Shown here one piece after another: positions 1 through 11,269 of a stretch of DNA of 64,000 nt. A program made the position numbers and the translations under genes. The first letter of the stretch is position 1. Every line of letters starts with the position of its first letter. Source of the stretch: CAVVZJ01 sp963752755 (GTDB taxonomy: Bacteria; Planctomycetota; Planctomycetia; Isosphaerales; Isosphaeraceae); contig CAVVZJ010000001.1 in NCBI GenBank assembly GCA_963752755.1, positions 682,001 to 746,000 of the forward strand, in the 5' to 3' direction. The notes below the pieces were generated by a model that had not been told where the DNA came from, did not search any database, and worked only from the letters and a program-made list of their open reading frames with translations.

Positions 1-1
1 G

Positions 2-562
2 CTCTTCGACGAGTACAAGTCCAAGCTCCACCGGATCATCGAGCAGGCGGCCGCCGGCCTGGCCTACATGCATGACAAGGGTTGGGTTCACCGCGACGTC
101 AAGCCGGAGAACATCATCGTCAACAAGTCGGGTGAGGCGCGGGTGATCGACTACGCCCTCGCCTTGAAAATCCCGACCGGCCTGGGCAAACTCTTCGGCG
201 GCAAGCCGCCGTGTCAGGGAACCCACAGCTACATGTCCCCCGAGCAGATCCTCCGCGAGCCGCCGGCCATCACGGCCGACATCTACAGCTTCGGGATCAC
301 CTGCTACGAGTTCGCTGCCCGACGCCAGCCCTTCCGCGCCAATTCCGCCAACGAACTCCTGAACAAGCACATCCGCGAGCAACCTGTCCCCCCGACCTCC
401 TTCGAAAAGAATGTCACTTCAGAATATTCTGATCTAATCATGCGTATGATCCGCAAGAAGCCAGCCGAGCGCCCCCAGTCGCTCCACGAGTTCCTCAGTC
501 TCTTCAACCGGATCCGCATCTTCCAGGACGACCCCGCGCCCCAGTCCCGCGAGTTCGGCTGA
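2..562 (+). CDS. Ser/Thr protein kinase, C-terminal part (5' end outside window)
   Basis: The reading frame is open from the first bases of the window, so the gene starts upstream. The visible ~186 residues are the C-lobe of a Hanks-type kinase: an HRD catalytic loop (HRDVKPENIIV), an activation segment ending in GTHSYMSPEQ, the helix F motif ADIYSFGITCYE, and a conserved Arg near the end (KKPAERPQS). The magnesium-binding DFG is replaced by DYA (VIDYALA): the aspartate is kept but the glycine is lost. There is almost nothing after the kinase fold, and no TPR, FHA or membrane segment follows. The next gene lies on the opposite strand 24 bases away, so the two genes converge. The kinase call is certain. 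Whether the DYA variant is fully active is open. Confidence 0.9.
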   Translation, partial: LFDEYKSKLHRIIEQAAAGLAYMHDKGWVHRDVKPENIIVNKSGEARVIDYALALKIPTGLGKLFGGKPPCQGTHSYMSPEQILREPPAITADIYSFGITCYEFAARRQPFRANSANELLNKHIREQPVPPTSFEKNVTSEYSDLIMRMIRKKPAERPQSLHEFLSLFNRIRIFQDDPAPQSREFG

Positions 563-586
563 TCGACGGATCCGTTGCGCCGAGGG

Positions 587-2001
587 TCAGGCAAGCAGCT
601 CGGGGATGACCCGGGCATCGGAGACGGCGACATCCGAGAGGCTGTCGTCGCGGCCGTCGTGGGGATAGGTGAGCGTCGGTGATCGAGGCCGAGGGCGTGC
701 AGGAGCGTGGCGTGCAGGTCGTGGACGGTGACGACGTCCTCGACCGACTTGTAGCCGAACTCGTCGGTCGCGCCGTGGGCGTAGCCGGCCTTGAAGCCGC
801 CGCCGGCCAGCCAGAGGGAGAAGGCGTGGCGGTTGTGGTCGCGGCCGTCGGTCCCCTGCGAGATCGGCAGGCGGCCGAACTCGCCCGTCCAGAGGACGAT
901 CGTCGAATCGAGCAGGCCGCGCTGCTTGAGGTCGTGCACCAGGCGCCGCGCTCGGCTGATCGGTGCGGGCGCAGAGCCCCTTGAGCGTCTCGGCGTTCTT
1001 GCTGTGCGTGTCCCAGGGCTGAGCCGCAGAGGAAGAACTGGACGAACCGCACGCCTCGCTCGACCAGCCGCCGGGCGAGCAGGCAGCGGGTGCCGTATTC
1101 GCGGCGTCTCCGGGCCGTCGAGGCCGTACAGTGCGCTTCGTGGCTCCGGCTCTCGCTCGAGAGGTCGAGCGCCTCGGGGACGGCCGTCTGCATCCGGGCC
1201 GCGGTCTCGAAGTTGGCGATCCGGGCCTCCAGCTCCGAGTTGCCGGGATGGCGGGTCGAGGTGGGCGCGGTTCAGGCCGTCGAAGCAGGCGAGCTGGCCG
1301 ATCGCGGGCGGCGGTCGGGCACGCCTTCGGGCGTCTCCAGGTTCAGCACCGGGGTTGCCGCCCGAGCGGAACGGGGTTCCCTGGTAGATGGCCGGCAGCC
1401 AGCCGGACGACCAGTTCCGCACGCCGTCGACCGGCAGGCCGCCCGGGATCGGAGAGCACGACGTAGGCCGGCAGGTCGCGGTTCTCGGTCCCGAGCGCAT
1501 AGACGACCCACGAGCCCCAGCGTCGGCCGACCGGCCTGGAACTTCCCGGTGTGGATCAACCGCAGGGCCGACTCGTGATCGACCGACTCGGTCGTCATCG
1601 ACCGGACGAGCGCAGATCTCGTCGGCGAATTCTCGACGTATGCGGCAGCAGTTCCGACAGCTCGATGCCCGACTGGCCTCGCCGTTCGAACTGGAACGGC
1701 GAGGCCAGGAGGTTGCCCTTCTGCTTGTCGAAGTGGACTTCAAGCTGACCCGGATGCGGCTGGCCGTTACGCTTGGATAGCTCGGGCTTGGGGTCGAAGA
1801 GGTCCATCTGGCTCGGCCCGCCGTGCTGGAACAGGCAGATGACCGACTTCGCTCGCGGCTCGGGACCGGCAATTGCAGTCCGCGGCGCAGGAGCGGTCGC
1901 GATTCCTGCTGGAGCAGGTGGGCCAGGGCGAACGTACCCAGCGCCCCGACGTGACGGCCGAGAAACGCCCGGCGGTTCAGGCGGAAGAGGTCGTCGGTCA
2001 T
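587..2001 (-). pseudogene. DUF1501 family protein, broken by many frameshifts
   Basis: Starting with MTDDLFRLNRRAFLGRHVGALGTFALAHLL (Tat-like RR-x-FLG leader, good GGAGGG ribosome site), the family signature appears in pieces spread over the three minus frames: MDLFDPKPELSKR, QSGIELSELLPH, TTESVDHESALRLIHTGKFQAGRP, SSGWLPAIYQGTPF, CLLARRLVERGVRFVQFF, LKQRGLLDSTIVLWTGEFGR, DGRDHNRHAFSLWLAGGGFKAGYAHGATDEFGY and VHDLHATLLHALGLDH. At least eight frame changes are needed to join them; the stop of the last piece is at 587-589. DUF1501 proteins are exported members of the alkaline-phosphatase/sulfatase-like fold, of unknown substrate. This gene follows a DUF1553 gene, the usual pairing. Because every piece is still conserved, poor consensus sequence explains the breaks better than decay, but true pseudogenisation is not excluded. 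Confidence 0.75.
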
Positions 2002-2062
2002 GAGTCGGGCCCTCCGGTCTGGGGTTTGATTCCAGAATGGTCGATTCGATGGCCGATGCGAT

Positions 2063-5000
2063 TCAGTCGAGATACAAGAAGGCGTTGCTCGACAGGAGCA
2101 TCTGGCAGAGGTCGGCCCAGACCTGCGATTCGGCGTCGGCCTGGCCGGCGTAACGGGCTGGCTGGCTTTCCAGGAATGACGAGACGGCCGCGCACTCGGC
2201 GTCGTCGGGCTGGCGGCCGAGGGTCAGCAGGAAGGCCCGGTCGATCCGGGCCACAGAGTCGTCGCCGGCCTCGCGGCGGAGTCGATCGGCCAGGGCGCAG
2301 GAGCGTGCGACGACGAATTCCGAGTTGAGCAGGCTAAGCGACTGGGTTGGCACGGTCGTCGGCGTGCGCCGCGTGCAGCTCGTCACGATCGAGGGGGCGT
2401 CGAAGACGTCGAGCAGGCTGACGACCTGCGTCCGCCGCTGCTGGAGATAGAGCGAGCGTCGCCGGGCGCCGTCGGATTTCTCATCGACGATCGACCTCCC
2501 CGTCGCTGTCGCGATGGCTCGGCACATAAGGGCCGCCAACCGTCCGATCGAGCTCGCCCGAGACCGCCAGCATCGCGTCCCGGATCGCCTCGGCGTCGAG
2601 GCGGCGCAGCGGGAAACGCGAGAGCCAGCTGGTTATCGGGATCGAGCCGGCGGGCGTCGTCACGTCGGGGCGCTCGACTGGCGATAGGCCGTCGAGGTGA
2701 GGATCAGCCGGTGGACCGGCTTGAGCCGCCAGCCATTGCGGACCAGCTCGGCGGCGAGGAATTCGAGCAGATCGGGGTGGGTCGGAAGGGTACCGGAGTA
2801 GCCCAGGTTCTCGGTCGTGGGCGTCAGGCCGATGCCGAAATGGTCCTGCCAGATCCGGTTGACCGTGACTCGTGCCAGGAGCGCGGCGGGTCGCGACCCG
2901 GGATGGGTGAGCCATCGGGCGAAGGCCAGGCGACGGCCCGAGAGCGAGCCGCCCTCGATCGGCGCCTCGACCTCGTACGGGTTGTCCGGGTCGCAGAGCA
3001 CGGCCGGCGGCGACGGCTCGACCGGCTCGTCGGGCTGGTTGTAGAGCCCGCGTTTCAGGACGTGCCCGGTGACGTCCGGGGAGACGTCCGAGACCCAGGC
3101 GATCCGACCGGGCTTGCGCCCCTGGTGCGACGCCCGGGTCTTCACCAGGTCGTCGAGCGGCTTGCGACGTCCGGCCAGCGCCGCGGCGAATGCCCTCGAC
3201 GCTTCGCTCGAACCGTGGCCCGATTCAACGACGACGTGATCGACAATGAAGCTCCGGTTGCAGCAGTATTCGAAGCCGAAGCCGCCGTCGGGCAGGTCGC
3301 CCGCTTCGAGCGTGATCGCGGATTCCTCGGGAACCCAGTCCACCAGATGTTCGAGCTGGAACTGGCCTTCGCCCTTGTTCGTGATCCGGACGCCGAAGTT
3401 GCCGCCGGCTCGGTAACCGCTCTGGCCGATCTTGCCAAGGGCCTTCGCATCCTGGCCGGGATAGTCGACGTGGACCGAGGCGCCGCCGCCCGGGTTGCCG
3501 TCGATGAGAAGGTTCCCGCCGGAATCCGGGCCGTTGTCGCCGAAGTCGTGAAGGGCGAGGAAGTAGGCGATCCGCTCGGCCGGATGGCCATCGGGCGGGA
3601 TGCGGATATCGACGAGTTCGAACGTGACCTGGACCCAGTCGCCGGTCTCGTCAGGTGTCCAGTCAAAGGATCGCACGGTCGAGAGCGCCCGGTCGCCTGC
3701 CGCTCCGGACTCGATAATTCGGAGGGAACCCTCCGCGATGACCGCGCCCGGGGCACTGGCCGAATCGACCGCGACGGCCGGCGATCCGGCCGGCGCAGCG
3801 TCGCCGGGTGCCTGGGCGCTCCATCGGGCCGCGAGGGGCTCGTCGCCGTCGAAGTCGTCGGCAAAGATGATGTCGCCGCGGGGGCGGTTCTGCCGCACCC
3901 ATTCCGAAACCGCGGCCTTCCGCGACGCGATCTCCTCGTCCAGACGCTTTCCCTCCGCCTCCCAGGCCGCCAGCTCGCCGGGCAACGGGGCCTCGACGAT
4001 CCGTTGCTGCGGCTTGACCCAGTGGTCGATGTCGTAAGCCGGCTGGAGGATCGCGTAAAGCGCGTAGTAATCTTTCTGCGTGATCGGCTCGAACTTGTGG
4101 TCGTGGCAGCGGGCACACTGGAAGGTCAGGCCGAACAGCGAGGCGCCGAGGATCTGGGTGGTGCCTTCCAGCACGGCGTAACTGGTCGGCGCGGACCTCG
4201 TCCGGGTTGCCGTCGCTCTCGCCGGTGCCGTCCTGGGCGTTGCGAAGGTAGTGGGTGGCGACGAGCCGTTCGATCGTCTCCGGGGTCGGGGACTCGCCAG
4301 GTCGGAAGCCGGCCAGCTCGTCGCCGGCGATCTGCTCGCGGATCGAGCCGATCGAACGGCCGGTCCTCGTTGAAGGCGCGGGCGACGTAGTCGCGGTAGC
4401 GATAGGCGAGGGGGCGGTCGGTGTCGGCGTTGAAGTAGCCGTTGGAGTCGGCGTAACCGGCGGCGTCGAGCCAGAACTTTCCCCAGCGCTCGCCGTAGTG
4501 GGGCGAGGCGAGGTAGCGGTCGACCATTCGCTCGTAAGCGTCGGGCGCGTCGTCGGCGAGGAAGCGGCGGACCTCCTCGGGGCTCGGCGGCAGGCCGGTC
4601 AGGTCGAAGCTGACGCGGCGGATCAAGGCGGCCCGAGTGGCCTCCGGCGCGAAGGAGAGGCCTTCCGATTCGAGACGGGCGAGGAGGAAGCGGTCGATCG
4701 GCGTGCGGGCGCGGTCGGATGTCGCGGGGCGTCGGTGGCTCGGGGTTCGCGAGCGGCGCGAAGGCCCAGTGGTCGGCCTTCTCGGAGTCGCCGGCCGTCG
4801 ACCTCGCGGCAAACCCGGCGCACCCTGCTCGATCCAGCGACGGAGGACACTCGCCTCGCTCGGCTTCGAGCGGCTCATCCGGCGGCATCTCCTCGAACTC
4901 GACCCGCTCCCAGAGCAGGCTCTCCTCCAGCTCACCTCGCCACCACGACCGGCCCATGCTTGCCGCCCCGGGCGAGGCCGCGCGGGGTGGCCAGGTTGAG

Positions 5001-5162
5001 CTTCCCCTCTCGCTTTGCCGGCCCGTGGCACTTGACGCAACGGGCCTTCAGCAGAGGCAAGACGTCCCGTTCGAGCGTCGGGGGTCGGGTGACGTCGTCG
5101 CCTCTCGCCGTGGAGAGGCCGAGAATCGCGAGCGTCAAGGCCGCGCGGAAGAGACTCGTCAT
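2063..5162 (-). pseudogene. PSCyt1/DUF1549/DUF1553 protein, frameshifted
   Basis: The start is at 5162 (GAGGGA ribosome site, signal peptide MTSLFRAALTLAILGLSTARG). A c-type heme motif CVKCH sits in the N-terminal cytochrome-like domain, then comes the DUF1549 block (PIDRFLLARLESEGLSF, ALIRRVSFDLTGLPPSPEEV, SPHYGERWGKFWLDAAGYADSNGY), a second heme motif CARCHDHKFEPI, and the DUF1553 block (RLAFARWLTHPGSRPAALLARVTVNRIWQDHFGIGL, HRLILTSTAYRQSS). Between them lies an extra ~200-residue beta-rich segment (around 3250-3900) with ALHDFGDNGPDSGGN and FGVRITNKGEGQFQLEH, which looks like a concanavalin/LamG-type insertion. At least seven frame changes occur, clustered at 4150-4950 and 2480-2680. The end is FLYLD*, close to the family's usual ending. 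It forms a pair with the downstream DUF1501 gene. Function unknown; the products are exported, heme-binding, planctomycete-enriched proteins. Confidence 0.8.
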
Positions 5163-5525
5163 CGTCCGTCCCTCGCTCTTGGGGAACTCCCGCTCGGAAG
5201 GTTCAGGTGGGCAACCGGAGGATTCGTCGGCGGGCGGTCTAGGACTGAGGCTTGTGAGCAGTCGGGATGAGGGATCGAGCCGTAACCCGGGCCTTCCCGG
5301 AGCTGCTGATCCCGGAGTTCCTCGTGTGGGAACTCGACCCAGCCGTCATGATAGCCGATCGGCTGGCCGATTCCTACGTTTTCGAGATGTCATGCGCCAC
5401 GATCTCGCCGCTTCTTTTTCGGTTCCACGACGGCCGGGTTGTTGAACTGGTCCGTGCGATCGGCTGCAATAGCCGGCCGGACCGACCTGTTCGCCGACGC
5501 TTGACACCCGAAGAGGAGGACCACC
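5163..5525. other. Divergent intergenic region
   Basis: This 363-base gap separates the minus-strand DUF1553 gene from the plus-strand ceramidase-like gene, so it must hold promoters for both directions. I see no convincing gene, repeat or intrinsic terminator in it. The short open frame beginning near 5267 has no family resemblance and runs into the next gene out of frame. Confidence 0.5.
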
Positions 5526-6812
5526 ATGAACCGACGAGGCTTCGTCCTGGCTGCCTGCGCCGTTGTGCTCGGCGGCGTGATCGAGGCCCGTGCCGAGATC
5601 CGGGTCGGGGCGGCGATGCGGGTCATCACGCCCGATCCGCTCCTGCCTGTCTCCGGCGGGATGGGACCGACCAGGCCGGCCCGCGAGAAGCGCGGCGAAC
5701 TGACCGCGCGGGCGGTCGTCTTCCAGAAGGGGAATGTCCCCGTCGCCGTCGTGGCGCTCGATCTGCTCGGCTTCCCCTCGGTGCTGGGCGACCGCGTTCG
5801 CGAGCGGGTTGATCGCATCCCGGCCGAGAACATTCTGATCGGCTCGACCCACACCCACAGCGCCCCCGATTGCTACGCCTTCCCCGACGGCCAGGGCGGC
5901 CACACCGGTGACATCGCGTTCATGGAGTCCGTCTGCGTGAAAGCCGCCGAGGCCGTCAACGAGGCGTTCGACCGCCTCCAGCCAGCCTGGATCAAGATCG
6001 CCACCGGCGAGGCGAAGGGCAAGATCGCCTACAACTACTATGCCCCCGACCTGTACGACCGCCGGATGGGCGTCATTCAGGCCATCAGCCCCGAGGGGAA
6101 GACGATCGCCACGCTGGTCAACTACGCCATTCATCCCGAGGTGCTCGGCAACGACGTCGGCATCCTCAGCCCCGACCTCGTCGGTCCCCTCTGCGATCGG
6201 ATCGAGTCCCAGGTCGGCGGCCTGGCCCTCTTCATGAACAGTGCCCAGGGCGGCATGATCACCGCCGACAACCGCAAGCTCGATCAGCCCCGTGACCCCC
6301 TCCGCGGCTACTGGGAAGACGCTCGGACCTGGGACGAGTGCCTCCGGATCGGTCACCTGATGGCCGATGAGGCCCTGCGAATTGTCGGTGCCGCCCCTTT
6401 GCAGAAGGACCCGACGCTCGCTTGTGACGCGATCCGCGTCCGCTTCCCCGTCGATTCGGACGCGATGTGGGGCGTCGTTGTTGGCTCCCCCCTGAAGTAT
6501 CCTCATGGCGACGACCGCTCCGTCAACGCCCGGATCAACCTCGTCAACCTCGGCGACGCCCAGATCCTCACGATCCCCGGCGAGGCCCTGCCCAACGTCG
6601 GCTTCTACCTCAAGCGCAAGATGCACGGTCGGCACAACCTCCTCTTCGGCCTGACCAACGACGCCTTCGGCTACATCATGACCAAGGTCGATTTCCAGAG
6701 TTTTCCCCGGTATGACTACATCTCCCGCGTCTCCCTCGGCGAGATGACGGGCGAGATCCTGATCGAGAAGTCGCTGGAACTCGTGAACAGATCGCCCGAA
6801 CCCGATCGTTGA
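5526..6812 (+). CDS. Neutral/alkaline non-lysosomal ceramidase N-domain-like hydrolase, secreted
   Basis: A 428-residue protein with a signal peptide (MNRRGFVLAACAVVLGGVIEARA) and a strong ribosome site (GAGGAGG six bases before the ATG). The family pattern is RVGAAMRVITPD at the N-terminus, then AVVALDLLGFPS, the metal-ligand segment IGSTHTHSAPD and a second histidine segment VNYAIHPEVLG. These match the N-terminal domain of neutral ceramidases, which hydrolyse amide bonds using zinc. The usual N-x-G-D-x-S-P nucleophile segment is instead MNSAQGGMIT, so a ceramide substrate should not be assumed. The C-terminal ceramidase beta domain is also missing. Planctomycetes carry many such short exported homologues. 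The downstream gene follows after 50 bases and may be co-transcribed. Confidence 0.8.
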   Translation: MNRRGFVLAACAVVLGGVIEARAEIRVGAAMRVITPDPLLPVSGGMGPTRPAREKRGELTARAVVFQKGNVPVAVVALDLLGFPSVLGDRVRERVDRIPAENILIGSTHTHSAPDCYAFPDGQGGHTGDIAFMESVCVKAAEAVNEAFDRLQPAWIKIATGEAKGKIAYNYYAPDLYDRRMGVIQAISPEGKTIATLVNYAIHPEVLGNDVGILSPDLVGPLCDRIESQVGGLALFMNSAQGGMITADNRKLDQPRDPLRGYWEDARTWDECLRIGHLMADEALRIVGAAPLQKDPTLACDAIRVRFPVDSDAMWGVVVGSPLKYPHGDDRSVNARINLVNLGDAQILTIPGEALPNVGFYLKRKMHGRHNLLFGLTNDAFGYIMTKVDFQSFPRYDYISRVSLGEMTGEILIEKSLELVNRSPEPDR

Positions 6813-6862
6813 ACGGGCCGACTCCGCGGATTCCTCATCATCCTCGGCCCGGAGGGCCTACG

Positions 6863-7915
6863 ATGCTCGTACTCTGCCTCGTCGCACCGTTGCTCGGGAT
6901 CGGTCCGACCGCCGACGGTGACGACGATCCCGGCTATCGCTGGGTTCCGGTGACCGGCCGGGCTGCTTTCGCCCCTCGCGACGGCGCCGGTGCCCTCACG
7001 TTCCGGGGCAAGATGTGGCTTCTCGGCGGCTGGAACCCCGGGGACAAGACCCATTTCCCCTTGATCTGCAACAACGAGGTCTGGAGTTCGGCCGACGGTG
7101 CGCGTTGGGATCTCGTCAAGCCGAACACCTTCCTCGACCGCCAGTTCGACCCGTCCTCTGACTGGGAAGGGCGTCACACCGCCGGCTACGTTGTTCACCG
7201 TGATCGGATGTGGATCGTCGGCGGCGACGCCAACCAGAGGCACTATCAGTCCGACGTCTGGAACTCGGCCGACGGCCGGATCTGGAACCGCGTGAGCGGC
7301 GCCGAGCCGGTCCCCTGGGGGCCCCGAGTGCTCCACTACACCGTGGTCTTCCGTGACAAGATCTGGGTCCTCGGCGGCCAAACCATGCCCGCCTTCGCGC
7401 CCTCGAAGGAAGTCTTCTACCGCGATGTCTGGAACACCGACGACGGCATCCACTGGTCGCGGATCGAGCCCGAAGACCCTTGCTGGTCTGCCCGCGGCAT
7501 GATCGGCGGCAGCGCCGTTTTTCAGGACCGGATCTGGGTCCTCGGCGGCGGTACGTATGACACACCCACGACCCCCGTTCGCCGTTTTGAAAACGACGTC
7601 TGGAGTTCACCCGATGGCATTCACTGGACCCAGCACGTCCAGCATGCCCCCTGGGCGCCGCGGCAATACCACGAAGTCGCCGTCTGGGACGATCGGCTGT
7701 GGGTCCTCGAAGGCTACTCCGGGGCCAACCGCAACGACGTCTGGCACTCGCCCGACGGCGTCCACTGGCGCGAGCTTCCCGGCACCCCCTGGAAGCCGCG
7801 GCACGCGGCCAGCGTCTTCGTCTTCGACGATGCTCTCTGGGTCGTTGCCGGCAATAACATGGAGCCGGACGTCTGGAAGCTCGTGCGGACCCGGCCCGCT
7901 TCGCCACCGCGATAG
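6863..7915 (+). CDS. Secreted kelch/galactose-oxidase-like repeat protein
   Basis: I chose the start at 6863 because GGAGGG lies six bases upstream and a short signal peptide follows (MLVLCLVAPLLGIGPTADG); an in-frame ATG at 6809 overlaps the previous gene and has no such site. The 350-residue product is built of repeats with the core D-V-W-x-S-x-D-G-x-x-W (VWSSADGARW, VWNSADGRIW, VWNTDDGIHW, VWSSPDGIHW, VWHSPDGVHW), each preceded by a strand such as KIWVLGGQ or RIWVLGGG. This is the layout of a beta-propeller of kelch type. No catalytic residues can be assigned. It probably acts outside the cytoplasm, possibly with the preceding hydrolase; that partnership is inference from position only. 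Confidence 0.7.
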   Translation: MLVLCLVAPLLGIGPTADGDDDPGYRWVPVTGRAAFAPRDGAGALTFRGKMWLLGGWNPGDKTHFPLICNNEVWSSADGARWDLVKPNTFLDRQFDPSSDWEGRHTAGYVVHRDRMWIVGGDANQRHYQSDVWNSADGRIWNRVSGAEPVPWGPRVLHYTVVFRDKIWVLGGQTMPAFAPSKEVFYRDVWNTDDGIHWSRIEPEDPCWSARGMIGGSAVFQDRIWVLGGGTYDTPTTPVRRFENDVWSSPDGIHWTQHVQHAPWAPRQYHEVAVWDDRLWVLEGYSGANRNDVWHSPDGVHWRELPGTPWKPRHAASVFVFDDALWVVAGNNMEPDVWKLVRTRPASPPR

Positions 7916-7976
7916 CCGGCGGCCAGGCCTCGCACGCCGAGTCTCAGGATCTCGGTGTTTCTTCGAAAGTCTCGCA

Positions 7977-10055
7977 TTAATAAACAATACCGAGGCTTTT
8001 GAGAATGGATCGCAGGCGCTCGTTCTCCTGGCGAATCCGTCCGAGTTCGGGGCTCGACGACTCGGTCGGCGGGGGTGGTGGGGTGGGCGGTTCGGGGTGA
8101 TCGTTCTCGGAGTACATGAGGGCCAGGGCCAGCTCGCGGTTGAGCATGGCCACCTCGCTACGGGCCGCCTTCAATTCGCGTTCCAGCCGGCCGGCGCGAT
8201 CCCTGGCCTCCTGCCAGCCGTTGCGAGCCTCAATCAGTTCACGTTCCCGCGCGGCGGGCTCCGGGCGGCTGGGTCGGGCGCGGAGGGCTTCCAGCTCGCG
8301 TTGCAGGTTGGCCAGGGCTTGCCGGTCCGCGTCCCACGACGCCCGTTGGCTCTGGAGTTGGCCGGAAAGCTCGCGCCACTGGTCCTCCATCGCCTCCAGC
8401 CGACGGGTCAGCTCGGCCTCGCGCTGGGTCGCCTGATTCAGCGCCACTGTCCGTCGCTCCCGCTCCGCGACCCACTCCTCAGCCGCCCGGGTCCTCGCCT
8501 CCTCGGCCGCTCCGAGCTGCGCCGCCAGGCGATCGCGTTCCTGCTCGACGCGTTCGCGATGCTGCCGGTCCTCATCGCGATCCCGTTGCCGATCCTCGAC
8601 CTCGCGGCGTGCCTGGTCCCGTTCGTTGCGGGCGGCCTCCAGTTCCGCCTCGGTCTCCCGACGCCACGCTTCGAGCCGCTCTTCCCCGCGACGACGCTCC
8701 GCCTCCTCCGCCTGCGAGGCCGCTTGCGCCTCCGCTCCTCGGCTTCACGCATCAACGACCGCGCCTGTTCGTCGAGCCGGGCCTGCCAGTCGGCCCGTTC
8801 CGACTCCCAGCCCGCTCGCGCCTCCTCGAAACGTCGCTCCGCAGCCTCCTCGACCGCCCCGCGACCGGCGAGTGCCTCGTCCCGTTGACTCTGGATCGCT
8901 TCCCGCTCAGCTCGCAAGGTCTCGACCTCGCGCGCCTGCTCCTCGACGTTCGCCTCGGCCTGCCGTCTCGCTGCCTGGGCCTCGTCGCGCTCGGACCGGG
9001 TCGCCTCCAACTCCCCGGCAAGCCGGACCGCCTCAGAGGCCGCTTCCTCGAGCCGGGTCTGGATCGCTTCCCGCTCGGCCCGCAATGCTTCGACCTCGCC
9101 GCGCGGCCCGGTCCGCTCGGCCTCGGCCGCTTCCAGCGCGGCCCGCGCCGCGTCGTGCTCGGCCCGGACAGTCTCCAGCTCGGAGCCGAGGCGGCTGGCC
9201 TCGGAGGTCGCCTCGTTTAGCCGGGCCTGAAACACCTCCCGCTCGGTCCGCAACGATTCGACTTCGCTCGCCTGTCCTCGATGCTGGCCTCGGCCTGCTG
9301 CCTGGCCGCCAGAGCCTCATCACGCTCGGCCCGGAGGGACGCCAACTCGGCTTCGAGCCGGGCGGCCTCGGACTGGAGCCCGTCGCGTTCTCGCGAGAGT
9401 CGTTCCGCATCCTGGCCGACGGTCGCCAGCTCGTCCCGAGCTTGATCAAGCCGCTCGACCTCGGCCTCTCGTTCCGCGGCGCGAGCTTGCCAGGAGTCCT
9501 GCTCGGCGCGGGCGGCCTCGCGCATCGCGACGGGCTTCCTCGGCCTCACGAAGCGCGATGCTCGGCCCGTTCGCGCTCAGCTTGGAGTTGCTGGACTCAT
9601 CCCCGAGCCGGGCGAGCTGGCCGCGGGACTCTTCCAACTCGCGGAGCCACGGCGCCTCGTCGGGCGGGACCGTGGATTCGCTTCGGCTCGGCGGGCGGGC
9701 GGGCGGAGACCACGTCGCCCCCGGATTCGACGGCCGGAGGGTCTCCTCGCTCCGTTCACCGTCTCGACGCGCCATTTCCGCGGGCGGCGACGGCTCGGTG
9801 CCCTCCGGAGCCGGCGGCGGGCCGCTTCCTCGGCGCGGAAGGTGTTGCCACAATGGCGACACTGGATCGCCAGCCCAGGTATTGCCGACGGACCTTGAGG
9901 TCCCGGCCGCAGGCAGAGCAGGGGACCGCGACGTAATGATAAAGGCGAAAGTGGTGGCCGCAATGCTTGCACGTCGCCGGCTGGCCCAGGTATCGCTCGT
10001 GTACGCGGAGCACGCGCCGGCAGCTCGGACACGGGATCTCAATGGGATCAGACAT
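7977..10055 (-). pseudogene. Tandem zinc-ribbon plus long coiled-coil protein, frameshifted
   Basis: The start MSDPIEIPCPSCRRVLRVH is followed by two related zinc-ribbon units: CPSC-x14-16-CKHCGHHF and CSACG-x-CRHCGNTF. Both contain an R/K-V-x-x-x-YLG linker, so the second looks like a duplication of the first. After a low-complexity linker comes ~450 residues of heptad-rich Glu/Arg/Ala sequence (REAEVERLDQARDEL, LRAERDEALAARQQAEA, EAEAERTGPRGEVEALRAERE), then a Pro-rich spacer and a last helix ending ENERLRSILKSLGIVY*. At least five frame changes (about 9880, 9750, 9545, 9260 and 8440-8700) break it here. It has no signal peptide or membrane segment, so it should be a cytoplasmic scaffold-like protein. 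I do not recognise a named family. Nearly all pieces remain conserved in character, so sequence errors are likely. Confidence 0.6.
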
Positions 10056-10283
10056 GGTCGCACACCCGGTCGGACAGCAGACCGGATCGTCCCGTCCTCG
10101 CCGGCACTCACAGGGGCCGACGGCGAGACGCGGGTCGGTCGAGGTCGGGGAAGGCTTCGAGGGGTTCCGTCCCCTCTAGCCTAGCAGCGCAACCGCACAA
10201 TTTCGATCCGGCTGAACCCGGGACTGCCTCATGCCGGCCGTCTTGCGCCAGGCTCGGGCTGCCCGACCCTCGGCGTTCTGGAT

Positions 10284-11168
<885 letters not shown>

Positions 11169-11269
11169 CCGAAGACCTCCGCCCTGCAACGGGCAAGACC
11201 AGGGCACTGCCCCTTTCGATCCCGATCGTCGTCGCCCGAGCGACGCACGATCCCCTAGAGGAATGTATG

